Positions 19,813 to 28,985 of a stretch of DNA of 64,000 nucleotides are shown here, piece after piece. Position 1 is the stretch's first letter. Every line of letters begins with the position of its first letter. The stretch comes from Stenotrophomonas sp. Ste86 (lineage in GTDB: Bacteria > Pseudomonadota > Gammaproteobacteria > Xanthomonadales > Xanthomonadaceae). The stretch is from NCBI RefSeq assembly GCF_024519465.1, contig NZ_JALJRW010000015.1:1-64000 (forward strand). The letters run 5' to 3'. A model generated the notes under the pieces. It saw only the letters and a program-made list of their open reading frames with translations. It did not search any database and was not told where the DNA came from. Both the position numbers and the translations under genes were made by a program.

Positions 19813-21234
19813 ATGACCCCAGCTCCCCGCACGCTGTACGACAAACTGTGGGATGCCCACGTCGTCGTGCCCGAATCGGACAGCGCGCCCGCCGTGCTGT
19901 ACATCGACCTGCACCTGATCCACGAAGTGACCTCGCCGCAGGCCTTCACCGAACTGCGCGAGCGCGGCCTGTCGCCGCGACGCCCGGACCGGACCAAGGC
20001 CACCATGGACCACTCCACCCCGACCCTGCCGGCCGGCGCCGACGGTAAGCTGCCGTACGCCAGCGCGGCCTCCGAAGCGCAGGTGGACATGCTCGCGCGC
20101 AACTGCGCCGCGTACGGCGTGGAACTGTTCGACCTGCAGTCGGCCAGCCGCGGCATCGTGCACGTGATCGCTCCCGAGCAGGGCTTCACCCAGCCGGGCA
20201 TGACCATCGTCTGCGGCGACAGCCACACCTCCACGCATGGGGCGTTTGGCGCCCTGGCCTTCGGCATCGGCACCAGTGAAGTCGGCCACGTGTTGGCCAC
20301 CCAGTGCCTGTTGCAGCGCAAGGCCAAGACGATGGCGATCACCGTCGACGGCGCCCTGCCGCTGGGCGTGGGCGCCAAGGACGTGGTGCTGCACATCATC
20401 GGCGTGATCGGCGTCAACGGCGGCACCGGCCACGTGCTGGAGTTCCGCGGCAGCGCGATCGAGGCGATGGACATGGAGCAGCGCATGACCTTGTGCAACA
20501 TGTCCATCGAGGCCGGTGCGCGCGCCGGCATGGTCGCCCCCGACCAGACCACCTACGACTGGGTGGCCAACACCCCGCGCGGGCCGAAGGGCGCCGACTT
20601 CGACGCCGCTGTCGCCGCGTGGTCGCAGCTGCGCAGCGATGCCGGTGCGCGTTTCGACGTGGAAGTACACATCGAGGCGGCCGACATCCGCCCCACGCTC
20701 ACCTGGGGCACCCACCCCGGCACGGCCATCGCCGTGGACCAGCCGATCCCGGCCGCCAACGATGCTGCCGCGCAGAAAGGCCTGGATTACATGCACTTCC
20801 ACGCCGGGCAGACCCTGGCCGGCACGCCGGTGGACGTGGTGTTCGTCGGCTCGTGCACCAACGGCCGCCTGAGCGACATGCGTGAAGTGGCGCAGGTGCT
20901 GCAGGGCCGGCGCGTCGCCGACGGCGTGCGCATGCTGGTGGTGCCGGGCTCGGAGATCGTCAAGCGGCAGGCCGAGGCCGAAGGCATCCACGCCATCGTG
21001 CGTGCGGCGGGCGCGGAGTGGCGCGAGCCGGGCTGCTCGATGTGCATCGCCATGAACGGTGACCTGGTCGCCCCCGGGCAACTGGCGGTGAGCACCAGCA
21101 ACCGCAACTTCGAAGGCCGCCAGGGCCCCGGCTCGCGCACGCTGCTGGCCTCGCCGATGACGGCGGCGTGGGCGGCGGTGAACGGCCGCGTGGCCGATCC
21201 ACGTGAACTGTATGCCGCCCGGGAGGTGGCCTGA
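19813..21234 (+). CDS. leuC: 3-Isopropylmalate dehydratase, large subunit
   Basis: A 473-residue aconitase-family subunit that isomerises 2- to 3-isopropylmalate with LeuD. The 4Fe-4S ligands are the cysteines of VGSCTNGR and PGCSMC. Other family motifs are ATMDHSTP and [14 protein letters not shown] chose the ATG at 19813 ([12 protein letters not shown]), with AAGG upstream; an ATG at 19780 lacks a ribosome binding site. The stop and the leuD start share one base. Confidence 0.96.
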   Translation: MTPAPRTLYDKLWDAHVVVPESDSAPAVLYIDLHLIHEVTSPQAFTELRERGLSPRRPDRTKATMDHSTPTLPAGADGKLPYASAASEAQVDMLARNCAAYGVELFDLQSASRGIVHVIAPEQGFTQPGMTIVCGDSHTSTHGAFGALAFGIGTSEVGHVLATQCLLQRKAKTMAITVDGALPLGVGAKDVVLHIIGVIGVNGGTGHVLEFRGSAIEAMDMEQRMTLCNMSIEAGARAGMVAPDQTTYDWVANTPRGPKGADFDAAVAAWSQLRSDAGARFDVEVHIEAADIRPTLTWGTHPGTAIAVDQPIPAANDAAAQKGLDYMHFHAGQTLAGTPVDVVFVGSCTNGRLSDMREVAQVLQGRRVADGVRMLVVPGSEIVKRQAEAEGIHAIVRAAGAEWREPGCSMCIAMNGDLVAPGQLAVSTSNRNFEGRQGPGSRTLLASPMTAAWAAVNGRVADPRELYAAREVA

Positions 21235-21812
21235 TGAGCGGCTTCCGCACCCTGAGCTCCACCAGCGTTGTGCTGGCCGAGACCAACATCGACACCGACC
21301 AGATCATTCCGGCGCGGTTCCTGTCCACCACCGAACGCGCCGGGCTCGGCAAGCACGCCTTCAACGACTGGCGCTGGCAGGCCGACGGCACGCCCAATCC
21401 GGGCTTTGCCTTCAACCAGCCGCACAACGCCGGGCGCAGCATCCTGCTGGCGGGCCGCAACTTCGGCTGCGGTTCCTCGCGCGAACACGCGCCGTGGGCG
21501 CTGACCGACCTGGGCCTGCGCGCCATCGTCAGCAGCGAGATCGCCGATATCTTCCGCGGCAATTCACTGAAGAACGGCCTGCTGCCGATCGTGCTGGACG
21601 AAGCCGACGTGCATACCCTCATGCAGCGGCCGGACGACGTACTGACCATCGACGTGGCCGCGCGTGAACTGCGCACGCCCGACGGGCGCGTCTACGCCTT
21701 CCCGCTGGACGGCTTCTCGCAGACCTGCCTGCTGGAAGGCGTGGACCAATTGGGGTATCTGTTGGGCCGTACCCCTGACATCGAACGTTACGAGAGTGAA
21801 CATGCACGCTGA
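21234..21812 (+). CDS. leuD: 3-Isopropylmalate dehydratase, small subunit
   Basis: A 192-residue swivelling-domain subunit that completes the LeuCD active site. Family motifs are [13 protein letters not shown] near the N-terminus and [17 protein letters not shown] in the middle. The start ATG uses the last base of the leuC stop codon and has GGGAGG nine bases upstream, so LeuC and LeuD are translationally coupled. Its end overlaps leuB by 11 bases. Confidence 0.96.
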   Translation: MSGFRTLSSTSVVLAETNIDTDQIIPARFLSTTERAGLGKHAFNDWRWQADGTPNPGFAFNQPHNAGRSILLAGRNFGCGSSREHAPWALTDLGLRAIVSSEIADIFRGNSLKNGLLPIVLDEADVHTLMQRPDDVLTIDVAARELRTPDGRVYAFPLDGFSQTCLLEGVDQLGYLLGRTPDIERYESEHAR

Positions 21813-22866
21813 AATTGTGGTCTTGCCCGGTGACGGGATTGGTCCGGAAGTCGCCGCAGCGGCCGTGACGGTGCTGGACGTGGTGGCCGAGCGCTTTGGC
21901 CACACCTTCGGTTTCCAGGAGCACGACATCGGGGGCATCGCCATCGACCGCCACGGCGAACCGTTGCCGGCCAGCACCCTGGACGCCTGCCGCAAGGCCG
22001 ACGCGATCCTGCTCGGCGCGGTGGGCGGGCCGAAGTGGTCCGACCCCAACGCCAAGGTGCGCCCCGAACAGGGCCTGCTGGCGATCCGCAAGGCGCTCGG
22101 CCTGTACGCCAACCTGCGCCCGGTGCGTACCCACCCGGCCGCGCTGGGCGCCTCGCCGATCAAGGCCGAGCTGCTGGAAGGCGTGGACTTCGTGGTGGTG
22201 CGCGAACTGACCGGCGGCATCTACTTCGGCGAAAAGACCCGCACCGCCGACACCGCCAGCGATCTGTGCAGCTACAGCGTGGGCGAGATCGAGCGCGTGC
22301 TGCGCACCGCCTTCCGCCTGGCGCAGACCCGGCGCGGCAAGGTCACCTCGGTGGACAAGGCCAACGTGCTGGAGACCTCGCGCCTGTGGCGTGACGTGGC
22401 CGCGCGGATCGGCCGCGAGGAGTTCCCGGAGATCGCGCTGGAACACCAGCTGGTCGATTCGATGGCGATGCATCTGCTGGCCAAGCCGCGCGAGTATGAC
22501 GTGATCGTCACCGAGAACATGTTCGGCGACATCCTCACCGACGAGGCCTCGATGCTGGCAGGCTCCTTGGGCCTGTTGCCGTCGGCGTCGCTGGGCGAAC
22601 CCGGCGCGGTGGGCATCTACGAGCCCATCCACGGCTCGGCCCCGGACATCGCCGGCAAGGGCATCGCCAATCCCTACGCCACGATCTTCAGCGCGGCAAT
22701 GCTGCTGCGGCATTCGCTGGGGTTGGAGGAAGAAGCGGCTGCGGTGGAAGCGGCCGTGCATGCGGCGCTGGATGCCGGTGTGTTCACTGCAGACCTGGCG
22801 GCCAAGGGTGCGGCGGTAAGCACCACGCAGGCCACCGACGCGATGCTGGCGCGCCTGCGCGGCTGA
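21802..22866 (+). CDS. leuB: 3-Isopropylmalate dehydrogenase
   Basis: A 354-residue NAD-dependent decarboxylating dehydrogenase, the last leucine-specific step before transamination. Motifs include [21 protein letters not shown], the catalytic lysine in [13 protein letters not shown] and the metal/NAD region [25 protein letters not shown], written here as overlapping parts of one block. It is the last gene of the operon and converges on smeP across a SMAG cluster. Confidence 0.96.
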   Translation: MHAEIVVLPGDGIGPEVAAAAVTVLDVVAERFGHTFGFQEHDIGGIAIDRHGEPLPASTLDACRKADAILLGAVGGPKWSDPNAKVRPEQGLLAIRKALGLYANLRPVRTHPAALGASPIKAELLEGVDFVVVRELTGGIYFGEKTRTADTASDLCSYSVGEIERVLRTAFRLAQTRRGKVTSVDKANVLETSRLWRDVAARIGREEFPEIALEHQLVDSMAMHLLAKPREYDVIVTENMFGDILTDEASMLAGSLGLLPSASLGEPGAVGIYEPIHGSAPDIAGKGIANPYATIFSAAMLLRHSLGLEEEAAAVEAAVHAALDAGVFTADLAAKGAAVSTTQATDAMLARLRG

Positions 22867-22881
22867 AGAGCAGCCACGCAT

Positions 22882-23062
22882 GTAGAGCCGACCGTTGGTC
22901 GGCTGCGCTCCGTTCCTGGATCGGGTGCAGCCGACCAACGGTCGGCTCTACGGGATTCATCGGGGCAGCCGACCAACGGTCGGCTCTACGGGACGCATCG
23001 GGCAGCCGACCAACGGTCGGCTCTACGGGATGCATCGGGGTAGCCGACGAACGGTCGGCTAC
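22882..23062. repeat. SMAG/REP-type cluster, 5 copies of one stem type
   Basis: Five copies of one palindrome (core CCGACCGTTGGTCGG or its complement, GTAG/CTAC end) lie at 22882-22906 in one orientation and at 22927-22951, 22965-22989, 23002-23026 and 23040-23062 in the other. The last four have a 37-38 base period with similar spacers, which looks like tandem duplication. They lie between convergent leuB and smeP and may act as bidirectional transcript ends. Confidence 0.85.
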
Positions 23063-23073
23063 CCCGCCATTGA

Positions 23074-26000
23074 TCACCCCTCGGCGGTCTTCCCCTCATC
23101 CGGCTTCACCCGGAACCACGCCGCGTACAGCGCCGGCAGGAACACCAGGGTCAGCACGGTGCCGACGATCAAGCCGCCCATGATCGAGATCGCCATCGAA
23201 CCGTAGAACGCACTGCGCGACAGCGGGATCATCGCCAGCACCGCCGCCAGCGCGGTCAGCACGATCGGACGGAAGCGGCGTACGGTCGCATCGATGATGG
23301 CGTGCCAGCGATCATGCCCGGCGTCGATGTCCTGCTGGATCTGGTCGATCAGGATCACCGAGTTACGCATGATCATGCCGGCCAGCGCGATGGTGCCCAA
23401 CAGCGCCACGAAGCCGAACGGCGCGCGGAACAGCAGCAGGAACAGGGTCGCACCGATGATGCCCAGCGGTGCGGTGACCAGCACCATCGCCGCACGCGAG
23501 AAGCTGCGCAGCTGCAGCATCAGCAGCGTGGCCACCACGATCAGGAACAGCGGCATGCCGGCCTTGATCGAGTTCTGACCGCGCGCCGAATCCTCGACGG
23601 TGCCGCCGGTCTCCAACAGGTAGCCCGACGGCAGTTGCGCGCGGATGCCATCCAGGGTGGGCAGGATCTGCTGCACCACGTCCAGCGGCTGCATGCCATC
23701 GCCGATGTCGGCGCGCACGGTCACCGTGGGCAGGCGGTTGCGGTGCCAGATGATGCCGTCTTCGAAGGCGTACTCCAGCCGCGCTACCTGCGACAGCGTC
23801 ACCGACGTACCGCTGGCGGTGGGAATGGCCAGGCTGCCAAGCAGCCCAAGTTGCGCGCGCTCGTTGTCCGGCCCGCGCAGCAGCATCTCGATCTGGCGGT
23901 TGCCTTCGCGATAGGTGCTCACGCTCATGCCCGACAGCGAGCTGCTCAGGAACTGGCTGACCTGTGCGCTGCTCACGCCCAGCGCGCGTGCGCGGTCCTG
24001 GTCGATCACCAGCCGCACCACCTTGCTCGGCTCGCTCCAGTCCAGGTTGACGTTGATGACGTGCGGGTTCTCGCGGACCTTGGCCTCGACCTGGCGCGCG
24101 ATGGCCTGCACCTGCGCCACGTGCTCGCCGGAGATGCGCATCTGCACCGGGTAGCCCACCGGCGGCCCGTTCTCCAGCCGGGTCACGCGCATCTGCACGT
24201 CCGGGAACTGCTTGATCACGTCCTTGATCAACCAGTCGCGCGTGGCTTCACGTGCCTTGGCATCGGCGGTGAGCACCACGAACTGCGAGAAGTTGGTGGC
24301 CGGCAGCTGCTGGTCCAACGGCAGGTAGAAGCGCGGCGAGCCGGTGCCGACGTAGGCCACGTAATTGCTGATGCCCTCGCGGCCCTTCAGCAGCGTCTCC
24401 AGCTTGCTGGCCTGGGCCTGGGTGGCCGCCAGCGACGCGCCTTCGGCCAGTTCGATGTCCACCATCAGTTCGGGCCGGGTCGAATCGGGGAAGAACTGCT
24501 GCGGCACGAAGCGGAAGATCACCAGCGAGAACACGAACAGCGCCGCGGTCGCGCCGATCACCCACCAGCGATGGCGCAGGCAGGTATCCAGGAAGCCACG
24601 GAAACGGGTGTAGAACGGGCGCTGGTAGGGATCGTGGTCGTGCGCATGTTCCTTCGGCGCGATCCAGCGCGCGAACGCCGGATGACGGTCGGCCCACTGC
24701 AGGCGCGTGGCGCGCCAGCGCCCGGCCAGGCTGGTCGGCTTGGGCAGCTGCGGGTTGAACAGATCCGGCAGCATCTTGTCGCCCAGGTACGGGATGAACA
24801 GCACTGCGGCGATCCAGGACACCACCAGCGCGATGGTCACCACCTGGAACAGCGAGCGGGTGTACTCACCGGTACTGGAGGCGGCCGTGGCGATGGGCAG
24901 GAAGCCGGCGGCGGTGATCAGCGTCCCGGTCAGCATCGGGAAGGCAGTGGATTCCCAGGCGAAACTGGCCGCGCGCAGGCGGTCGTAACCCTGTTCCATC
25001 TTGGTGGCCATCATCTCCACCGCGATGATTGCATCGTCCACCAGCAGGCCCAGCGCCAGTACCAGCGCGCCGAGCGAAATCTTGTGCAGGCCGATGCCGA
25101 AGTAATGCATGACGAAGAACGTCATCGCCAGCACCAGCGGAATGGTCACGCCCACCACCAGTCCGGTGCGCAGGCCCAACGAGAAGAAGCTGACCAGCAG
25201 CACGATCACCACCGCCTCGGTCAGCACCTGCACGAACTCACCCACCGACTCCTCCACCGCGTGCGGCTGGTCGGACACCTTGCGCAGCTGCATGCCGGCC
25301 GGCAGAGTCTTCTGCAGGCGTTCGAACTCGGCATCCAGGGTGGCGCCGAGCTTGAGGATGTCACCGCCATCCTTCATCGCCACGGCCAGGCCAATGGCGT
25401 CCTCGCCCATGAACCGCATCTTCGGCGAGGCCGGGTCGGCGAAACCGCGCTTGACCTCGGCGATGTCGCCCAGGTGCACGGTGCGCTCGCCGGCCTGGAT
25501 CGGGAACTTGCGGATGTCCTCGACCGAATCGAACTGGCCGGTGACGCGCAGCTGCACGCGGTCGCTCGGGGTTTCGAAGAAGCTGGTGGCGGTCACCGCG
25601 TTCTGGTCGGCGAGTGCCTGCTGCACCTGCTGCAGCGACACGCCCAGCGTGGCCAGCTTGGTGTTGGACAGCTCGATCCAGACCTTTTCGTCCTGCAGCC
25701 CGACCAGATCGATCTTGCCCACGTCGGGCACGCGCTGCAGTTCCAGCTGGATGCGGTCGGCGTAGTCACGCATCACCGCGTAATCGAAGCCCTTGCCGGT
25801 CAACGCGTAGATATTGCCGAAGGTGTCGCCGAACTCATCGTTGTAGAACGGCCCGACGATCTCACGCGGCAGCGTGGCGCGGATGTCGCCCACGCGCTTG
25901 CGTACCTGGTACCACAGGTCCGGGATCTGCTTGGAGCGCAGGCTGTCGCGCGCCATGAAGATCACCTGCGATTCGCCCGGGCGCGAGTAGGAGCGGATGA

Positions 26001-26244
26001 ACTCGTACTCGCCGGTGTTCATCAGCGCTTTTTCGATCGGCTCGGTGACCTGGCGCGAGACCTGCTCGGCAGTGGCACCGGGCCACATCGTGCGCACCAC
26101 CATCGCCTTGAAGGTGAACGGCGGATCCTCGGACTGGCCCAGGTGCTTGTAGGACCACGCGCCGATGACCGCGAAGGCAAGCATCGCAAACAGCACCAGC
26201 GGCCGGTTGCCCAGCGCCCATTCGGAGAGATTGAAGCGGCGCAC
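23074..26244 (-). CDS. smeP: RND multidrug efflux permease, SmeP-like
   Basis: A 1056-residue inner-membrane proton-driven pump of the AcrB/HAE1 family. There are twelve transmembrane helices in two halves with large periplasmic loops. The helix-4 proton-relay aspartates are seen in ALGLLVDDAIIAVEMM, and motifs such as GATAEQVSRQVTEPIE and LIDQIQQDIDAG fit the family. It starts with GTG 26244, three bases after the smeO stop, with AAGGGG overlapping the end of smeO. Gene order with smeO, a TetR gene, pcm and tolC matches the SmeOP-TolC locus of S. maltophilia, which exports several antimicrobials and detergents. Confidence 0.95.
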   Translation of the reverse strand: MRRFNLSEWALGNRPLVLFAMLAFAVIGAWSYKHLGQSEDPPFTFKAMVVRTMWPGATAEQVSRQVTEPIEKALMNTGEYEFIRSYSRPGESQVIFMARDSLRSKQIPDLWYQVRKRVGDIRATLPREIVGPFYNDEFGDTFGNIYALTGKGFDYAVMRDYADRIQLELQRVPDVGKIDLVGLQDEKVWIELSNTKLATLGVSLQQVQQALADQNAVTATSFFETPSDRVQLRVTGQFDSVEDIRKFPIQAGERTVHLGDIAEVKRGFADPASPKMRFMGEDAIGLAVAMKDGGDILKLGATLDAEFERLQKTLPAGMQLRKVSDQPHAVEESVGEFVQVLTEAVVIVLLVSFFSLGLRTGLVVGVTIPLVLAMTFFVMHYFGIGLHKISLGALVLALGLLVDDAIIAVEMMATKMEQGYDRLRAASFAWESTAFPMLTGTLITAAGFLPIATAASSTGEYTRSLFQVVTIALVVSWIAAVLFIPYLGDKMLPDLFNPQLPKPTSLAGRWRATRLQWADRHPAFARWIAPKEHAHDHDPYQRPFYTRFRGFLDTCLRHRWWVIGATAALFVFSLVIFRFVPQQFFPDSTRPELMVDIELAEGASLAATQAQASKLETLLKGREGISNYVAYVGTGSPRFYLPLDQQLPATNFSQFVVLTADAKAREATRDWLIKDVIKQFPDVQMRVTRLENGPPVGYPVQMRISGEHVAQVQAIARQVEAKVRENPHVINVNLDWSEPSKVVRLVIDQDRARALGVSSAQVSQFLSSSLSGMSVSTYREGNRQIEMLLRGPDNERAQLGLLGSLAIPTASGTSVTLSQVARLEYAFEDGIIWHRNRLPTVTVRADIGDGMQPLDVVQQILPTLDGIRAQLPSGYLLETGGTVEDSARGQNSIKAGMPLFLIVVATLLMLQLRSFSRAAMVLVTAPLGIIGATLFLLLFRAPFGFVALLGTIALAGMIMRNSVILIDQIQQDIDAGHDRWHAIIDATVRRFRPIVLTALAAVLAMIPLSRSAFYGSMAISIMGGLIVGTVLTLVFLPALYAAWFRVKPDEGKTAEG

Positions 26245-26247
26245 GGA

Positions 26248-27390
26248 TCAGTGCCCCTTGCCGACGGCGGCCGGCGCAGTCGCCGGCGTTACGGCGGGAG
26301 CGAGCACCGGACGGTTCTGCCGATCCACCGGCGTCACCACCTGGCCGTCGCGCAGCAGATGCCCGCCGGCGGCGACCACCCAGTCGCCAGCGGTCACCCC
26401 GGACAACACCGGCACGGCCTCGGCGCCGTAGGCACCGACCGTCACCGGGGTGGCCTTGAGCGCACCGTTGGCCGGGTTCACCACCCACACGCTGGCCTTG
26501 CCATCGGCGCCACGCAACACCGCCGCCAGCGGCAGCTGCAAAGTGCCGCTGCGCCCGGCCGCGGCGAACACGCGCGCACTCTGGCCCAGTTCCACCTCGC
26601 CCACCGCTTCGGGCGCCAAGCTGACGCGGGTGGCATAGGTACGCGCCTGCGCATCGGCGGCGGGGGCGATCTCGCGGATCGTGCCCGGCAGCAGCTGGCC
26701 CGGCCGGTTCCACAGCTCGATCTGCACCGGCTGGCCCACCTGGTAATCGCGGATGTTGCTTTCCGGCAGCGCGATCAGCACCTCGCGGCCACCATCGGCG
26801 GCCAGGGTGAACACGGTCTGCCCGGCGCTGACCACCTGCCCGGCCTCGGCCTGGCGGCTGGCGATCACGCCATCGGCCGGCGCGCGCAGCTGCGCATACT
26901 CGGCCTGGTTGCGGGCCACGGCCAGGTTGGCGCGGGCGGCGTTGGCCTGGCCCTGGGCGGCCTTGAACGCAGCGGTCTGCTGGTCCAGCGCCGAGCGACT
27001 CACCAGTTGGCCTTCGGCGAGCGTGGCGTAGCGCTTCTGGTCGTCACGGGCACGCACCAGATCGGCTTCGGCCGCGGCCAGCTGCGCCTGCGAGGCGGCG
27101 GCCTGGGAGGCGTAGTCGGCGGCGTCCAGTTCGGCCAGCAGCTGGCCCTTGGTCACGCGCTGGCCGGCATCGACGTGGCGCTTGACCATATTGCCGCCCA
27201 CGCGGAACGACAGCGGGCTTTCCTGGCGGGCGTGCACCTCACCCGGATAGGCGGCCGCTTCCTGCCCGGTCACAGTGCCCGGATGCACCACCAGCACCGG
27301 GATCGCCGCCGCCGGCTCGGCGTCCTGCTTGCCACACGCCGCCAGCATCACCAGCAGCGCAGCGCCGCCCACCCATCGCATGTTTTTCAT
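26248..27390 (-). CDS. smeO: RND efflux periplasmic adaptor lipoprotein, SmeO-like
   Basis: A 380-residue membrane-fusion protein linking SmeP to TolC. The lipoprotein signal (MKNMRWVGGAALLVMLAAC) has a LAAC lipobox. After it come the beta-barrel/lipoyl halves (SFRVGGNMVKRHVDAGQRVT... and RAPADGVIASRQAEAGQVV), separated by an alpha-helical hairpin rich in Ala/Gln. I chose the ATG at 27390; a start 22 codons earlier would spoil the signal peptide. It forms an operon with smeP and is divergent from the TetR gene, with shared operator-like repeats between. Confidence 0.93.
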   Translation of the reverse strand: MKNMRWVGGAALLVMLAACGKQDAEPAAAIPVLVVHPGTVTGQEAAAYPGEVHARQESPLSFRVGGNMVKRHVDAGQRVTKGQLLAELDAADYASQAAASQAQLAAAEADLVRARDDQKRYATLAEGQLVSRSALDQQTAAFKAAQGQANAARANLAVARNQAEYAQLRAPADGVIASRQAEAGQVVSAGQTVFTLAADGGREVLIALPESNIRDYQVGQPVQIELWNRPGQLLPGTIREIAPAADAQARTYATRVSLAPEAVGEVELGQSARVFAAAGRSGTLQLPLAAVLRGADGKASVWVVNPANGALKATPVTVGAYGAEAVPVLSGVTAGDWVVAAGGHLLRDGQVVTPVDRQNRPVLAPAVTPATAPAAVGKGH

Positions 27391-27462
27391 GAGGTACAGG
27401 ACCTGAAAAGAAATCCGGAAGAACGCACGGGCAACATACTGTTGCAGCACGGCCAATAGTGA

Positions 27463-27498
27463 ACCAGCCGGTATAGTATAAATATCGAACCGATTGGT
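27463..27498. promoter_or_regulatory. Candidate SmeRo operator, inverted repeat pair
   Basis: ACCAGCCGGT (27463-27472) and ACCGATTGGT (27489-27498) are imperfect inverted copies (8 of 10 matching as ACCARYCGGT against its complement) with a 16-base AT-rich spacer. They sit midway between the divergent smeO and TetR genes. Two TAGTAT-like -10 candidates lie in or next to them. Autoregulation plus control of smeOP is the likely role. Confidence 0.5.
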
Positions 27499-27512
27499 CT
27501 AGTATTGTTTGG

Positions 27513-28184
27513 ATGACTGATTCGACCTCTTCCGTTGCGCCCGCCAAGCCGGCCGCCAAGGCTTCCGGGCCGGGCCGTCCGAAGGACCTGGGCAAGCGCG
27601 CCGCGATCCTGGAGGCGGCCAAGTCGCTGTTCGTGGAGCAGGGCTACAACGGCGTCAGCATGGACAGCATCGCCGCACAGGCGGGTGTGTCGAAGCTGAC
27701 CGTTTACAGCCATTTTGGCGACAAAGAGACCCTTTTCACCGAAGCTGTGAAGTCCACCTGTGTCGCCATGCTGCCCGATGCGCTGTTCGTCACCGACGCC
27801 GAAGGGCCGTTGCGCGACCAGCTGCAGGGCATCAGCCACGCGTTCTTCAGCATGATCACCTCGGCCGAGGCGGTCGCCGTGCAGCGGGTGATGATGGCCC
27901 CGGAAACCGACGACCGCCTGCGCGAGATGTTCTGGGTAGCCGGTCCGCAGCGCACCACCGATGCCCTGGCCGAGTTCCTGCGTGCCCGGGTGGCCCGTGG
28001 CGAGCTGGAGATCGAGGACTGCCAGACCGCCGCGCTGCAGCTGATGACGCTGCTCAAAGGCGAGCTGCATACGCATATGATGTGCGGGCTGCGACCGACC
28101 CCGGCCGACTGCGATGCGAACGCCCACGTGAGCGCCAGCGTCGACTTCTTCCTGAGGGCGTACGCGCCGCGCCCACCGGCGTGA
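27513..28184 (+). CDS. smeRo: TetR-family regulator of the efflux pump, SmeRo-like
   Basis: A 223-residue repressor. The N-terminal helix-turn-helix is SMDSIAAQAGVSKLTVYSHF followed by GDKETLF; the C-terminal part is an effector-binding helical bundle. The first 24 residues are a Pro/Ala/Lys-rich, probably disordered tail. The ATG at 27513 has no ribosome binding site, and a TAGTAT box ends eight bases upstream, so a leaderless mRNA is possible. It is divergent from smeO and 137 bases upstream of pcm. Confidence 0.9.
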   Translation: MTDSTSSVAPAKPAAKASGPGRPKDLGKRAAILEAAKSLFVEQGYNGVSMDSIAAQAGVSKLTVYSHFGDKETLFTEAVKSTCVAMLPDALFVTDAEGPLRDQLQGISHAFFSMITSAEAVAVQRVMMAPETDDRLREMFWVAGPQRTTDALAEFLRARVARGELEIEDCQTAALQLMTLLKGELHTHMMCGLRPTPADCDANAHVSASVDFFLRAYAPRPPA

Positions 28185-28321
28185 CATCAAGATGAATGGA
28201 CCGGAGGTCGCGGTGACTTCCGGCACTGCGACCCCGGCGCGACGGCAGCGATGCTCTCAGCGCGCCGCCGGCTCCCGGCACCGGTAAAATGGCCGGCCCA
28301 CTGCGCTGGAACTAGAACCTC

Positions 28322-28969
28322 ATGACGATCGATTACTCCCACGCCCGCGAACTGATGGTCGAACAACAGATCCGTCCCTGGGACGTGCTGGAGATCCGCG
28401 TGCTCGATGTACTGGCACGCCTGCCGCGCGAGGCGTTCGTCGCTGAATCGCACAAGGCCCTGGCCTACGCCGACATCGAACTGCCGCTGGGCTTCGGGCA
28501 GAAGATGATGAAGCCGGTCATCGAAGGCCGCACCCTGCAGGCGCTGGATCTGCAGCCGGGCGAGGAAGTGCTGGAAATCGGCACCGGCAGCGGCTACCTG
28601 AGCGCCTGCATGGGCGAGCTGGCCCGCGAAGTGCTGAGTTTGGAAATCCAGCCGGAACTGGCTGCCGGCGCGCGTGCGCGCCTGGATGCCGCCGGCCTGG
28701 GCAACAACGTGCGGATCGAAACCGCCGATGCACTGCACTGGGAAACCGAGCGCCGCTTCGACGCGATCTGCGTGACCGCTGCCGTGGACACCATTCCGTC
28801 ACGTTTCACCCAGTGGCTGCGTCCCGGTGGCCGTCTGTTCGTGATCCGCGGCCAGTCGCCGGTCATGGAAGCGGTGCTGGTCAAGGCCGACGGCACCAAC
28901 GAGTCGCTGTTTGAAACCGATATCGACTACCTGCGCGGTGCCGCTCCGGCGCCCCAGTTCCAACTCTGA
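28322..28969 (+). CDS. pcm: Protein-L-isoaspartate O-methyltransferase-like protein
   Basis: A 215-residue SAM-dependent methyltransferase of the PCMT family, which starts repair of isoaspartyl residues in aged proteins. Motif I is VLEIGTGSGYLSA. The N-terminal region REAFVAESHKALAYADIELP matches the family's substrate-binding segment. A TAAAAT -10-like box lies at 28285. It precedes tolC by 16 bases and the two are probably cotranscribed, an arrangement conserved in Stenotrophomonas although the link between repair and efflux is unclear. Confidence 0.92.
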   Translation: MTIDYSHARELMVEQQIRPWDVLEIRVLDVLARLPREAFVAESHKALAYADIELPLGFGQKMMKPVIEGRTLQALDLQPGEEVLEIGTGSGYLSACMGELAREVLSLEIQPELAAGARARLDAAGLGNNVRIETADALHWETERRFDAICVTAAVDTIPSRFTQWLRPGGRLFVIRGQSPVMEAVLVKADGTNESLFETDIDYLRGAAPAPQFQL

Positions 28970-28985
28970 GTCCAAGGAAGCCGCA

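Noticed and set aside
17560-21081. A 1173-codon minus-strand frame opposite ilvA, leuA and leuC
   Set aside because: Spans three real genes with overlapping or touching ends; low-complexity translation without domains.
23302-27459. A 1385-codon plus-strand frame opposite smeP and smeO
   Set aside because: Very long but rich in His, Gln and Arg with no domain; a typical antisense shadow of GC-rich genes on the other strand.
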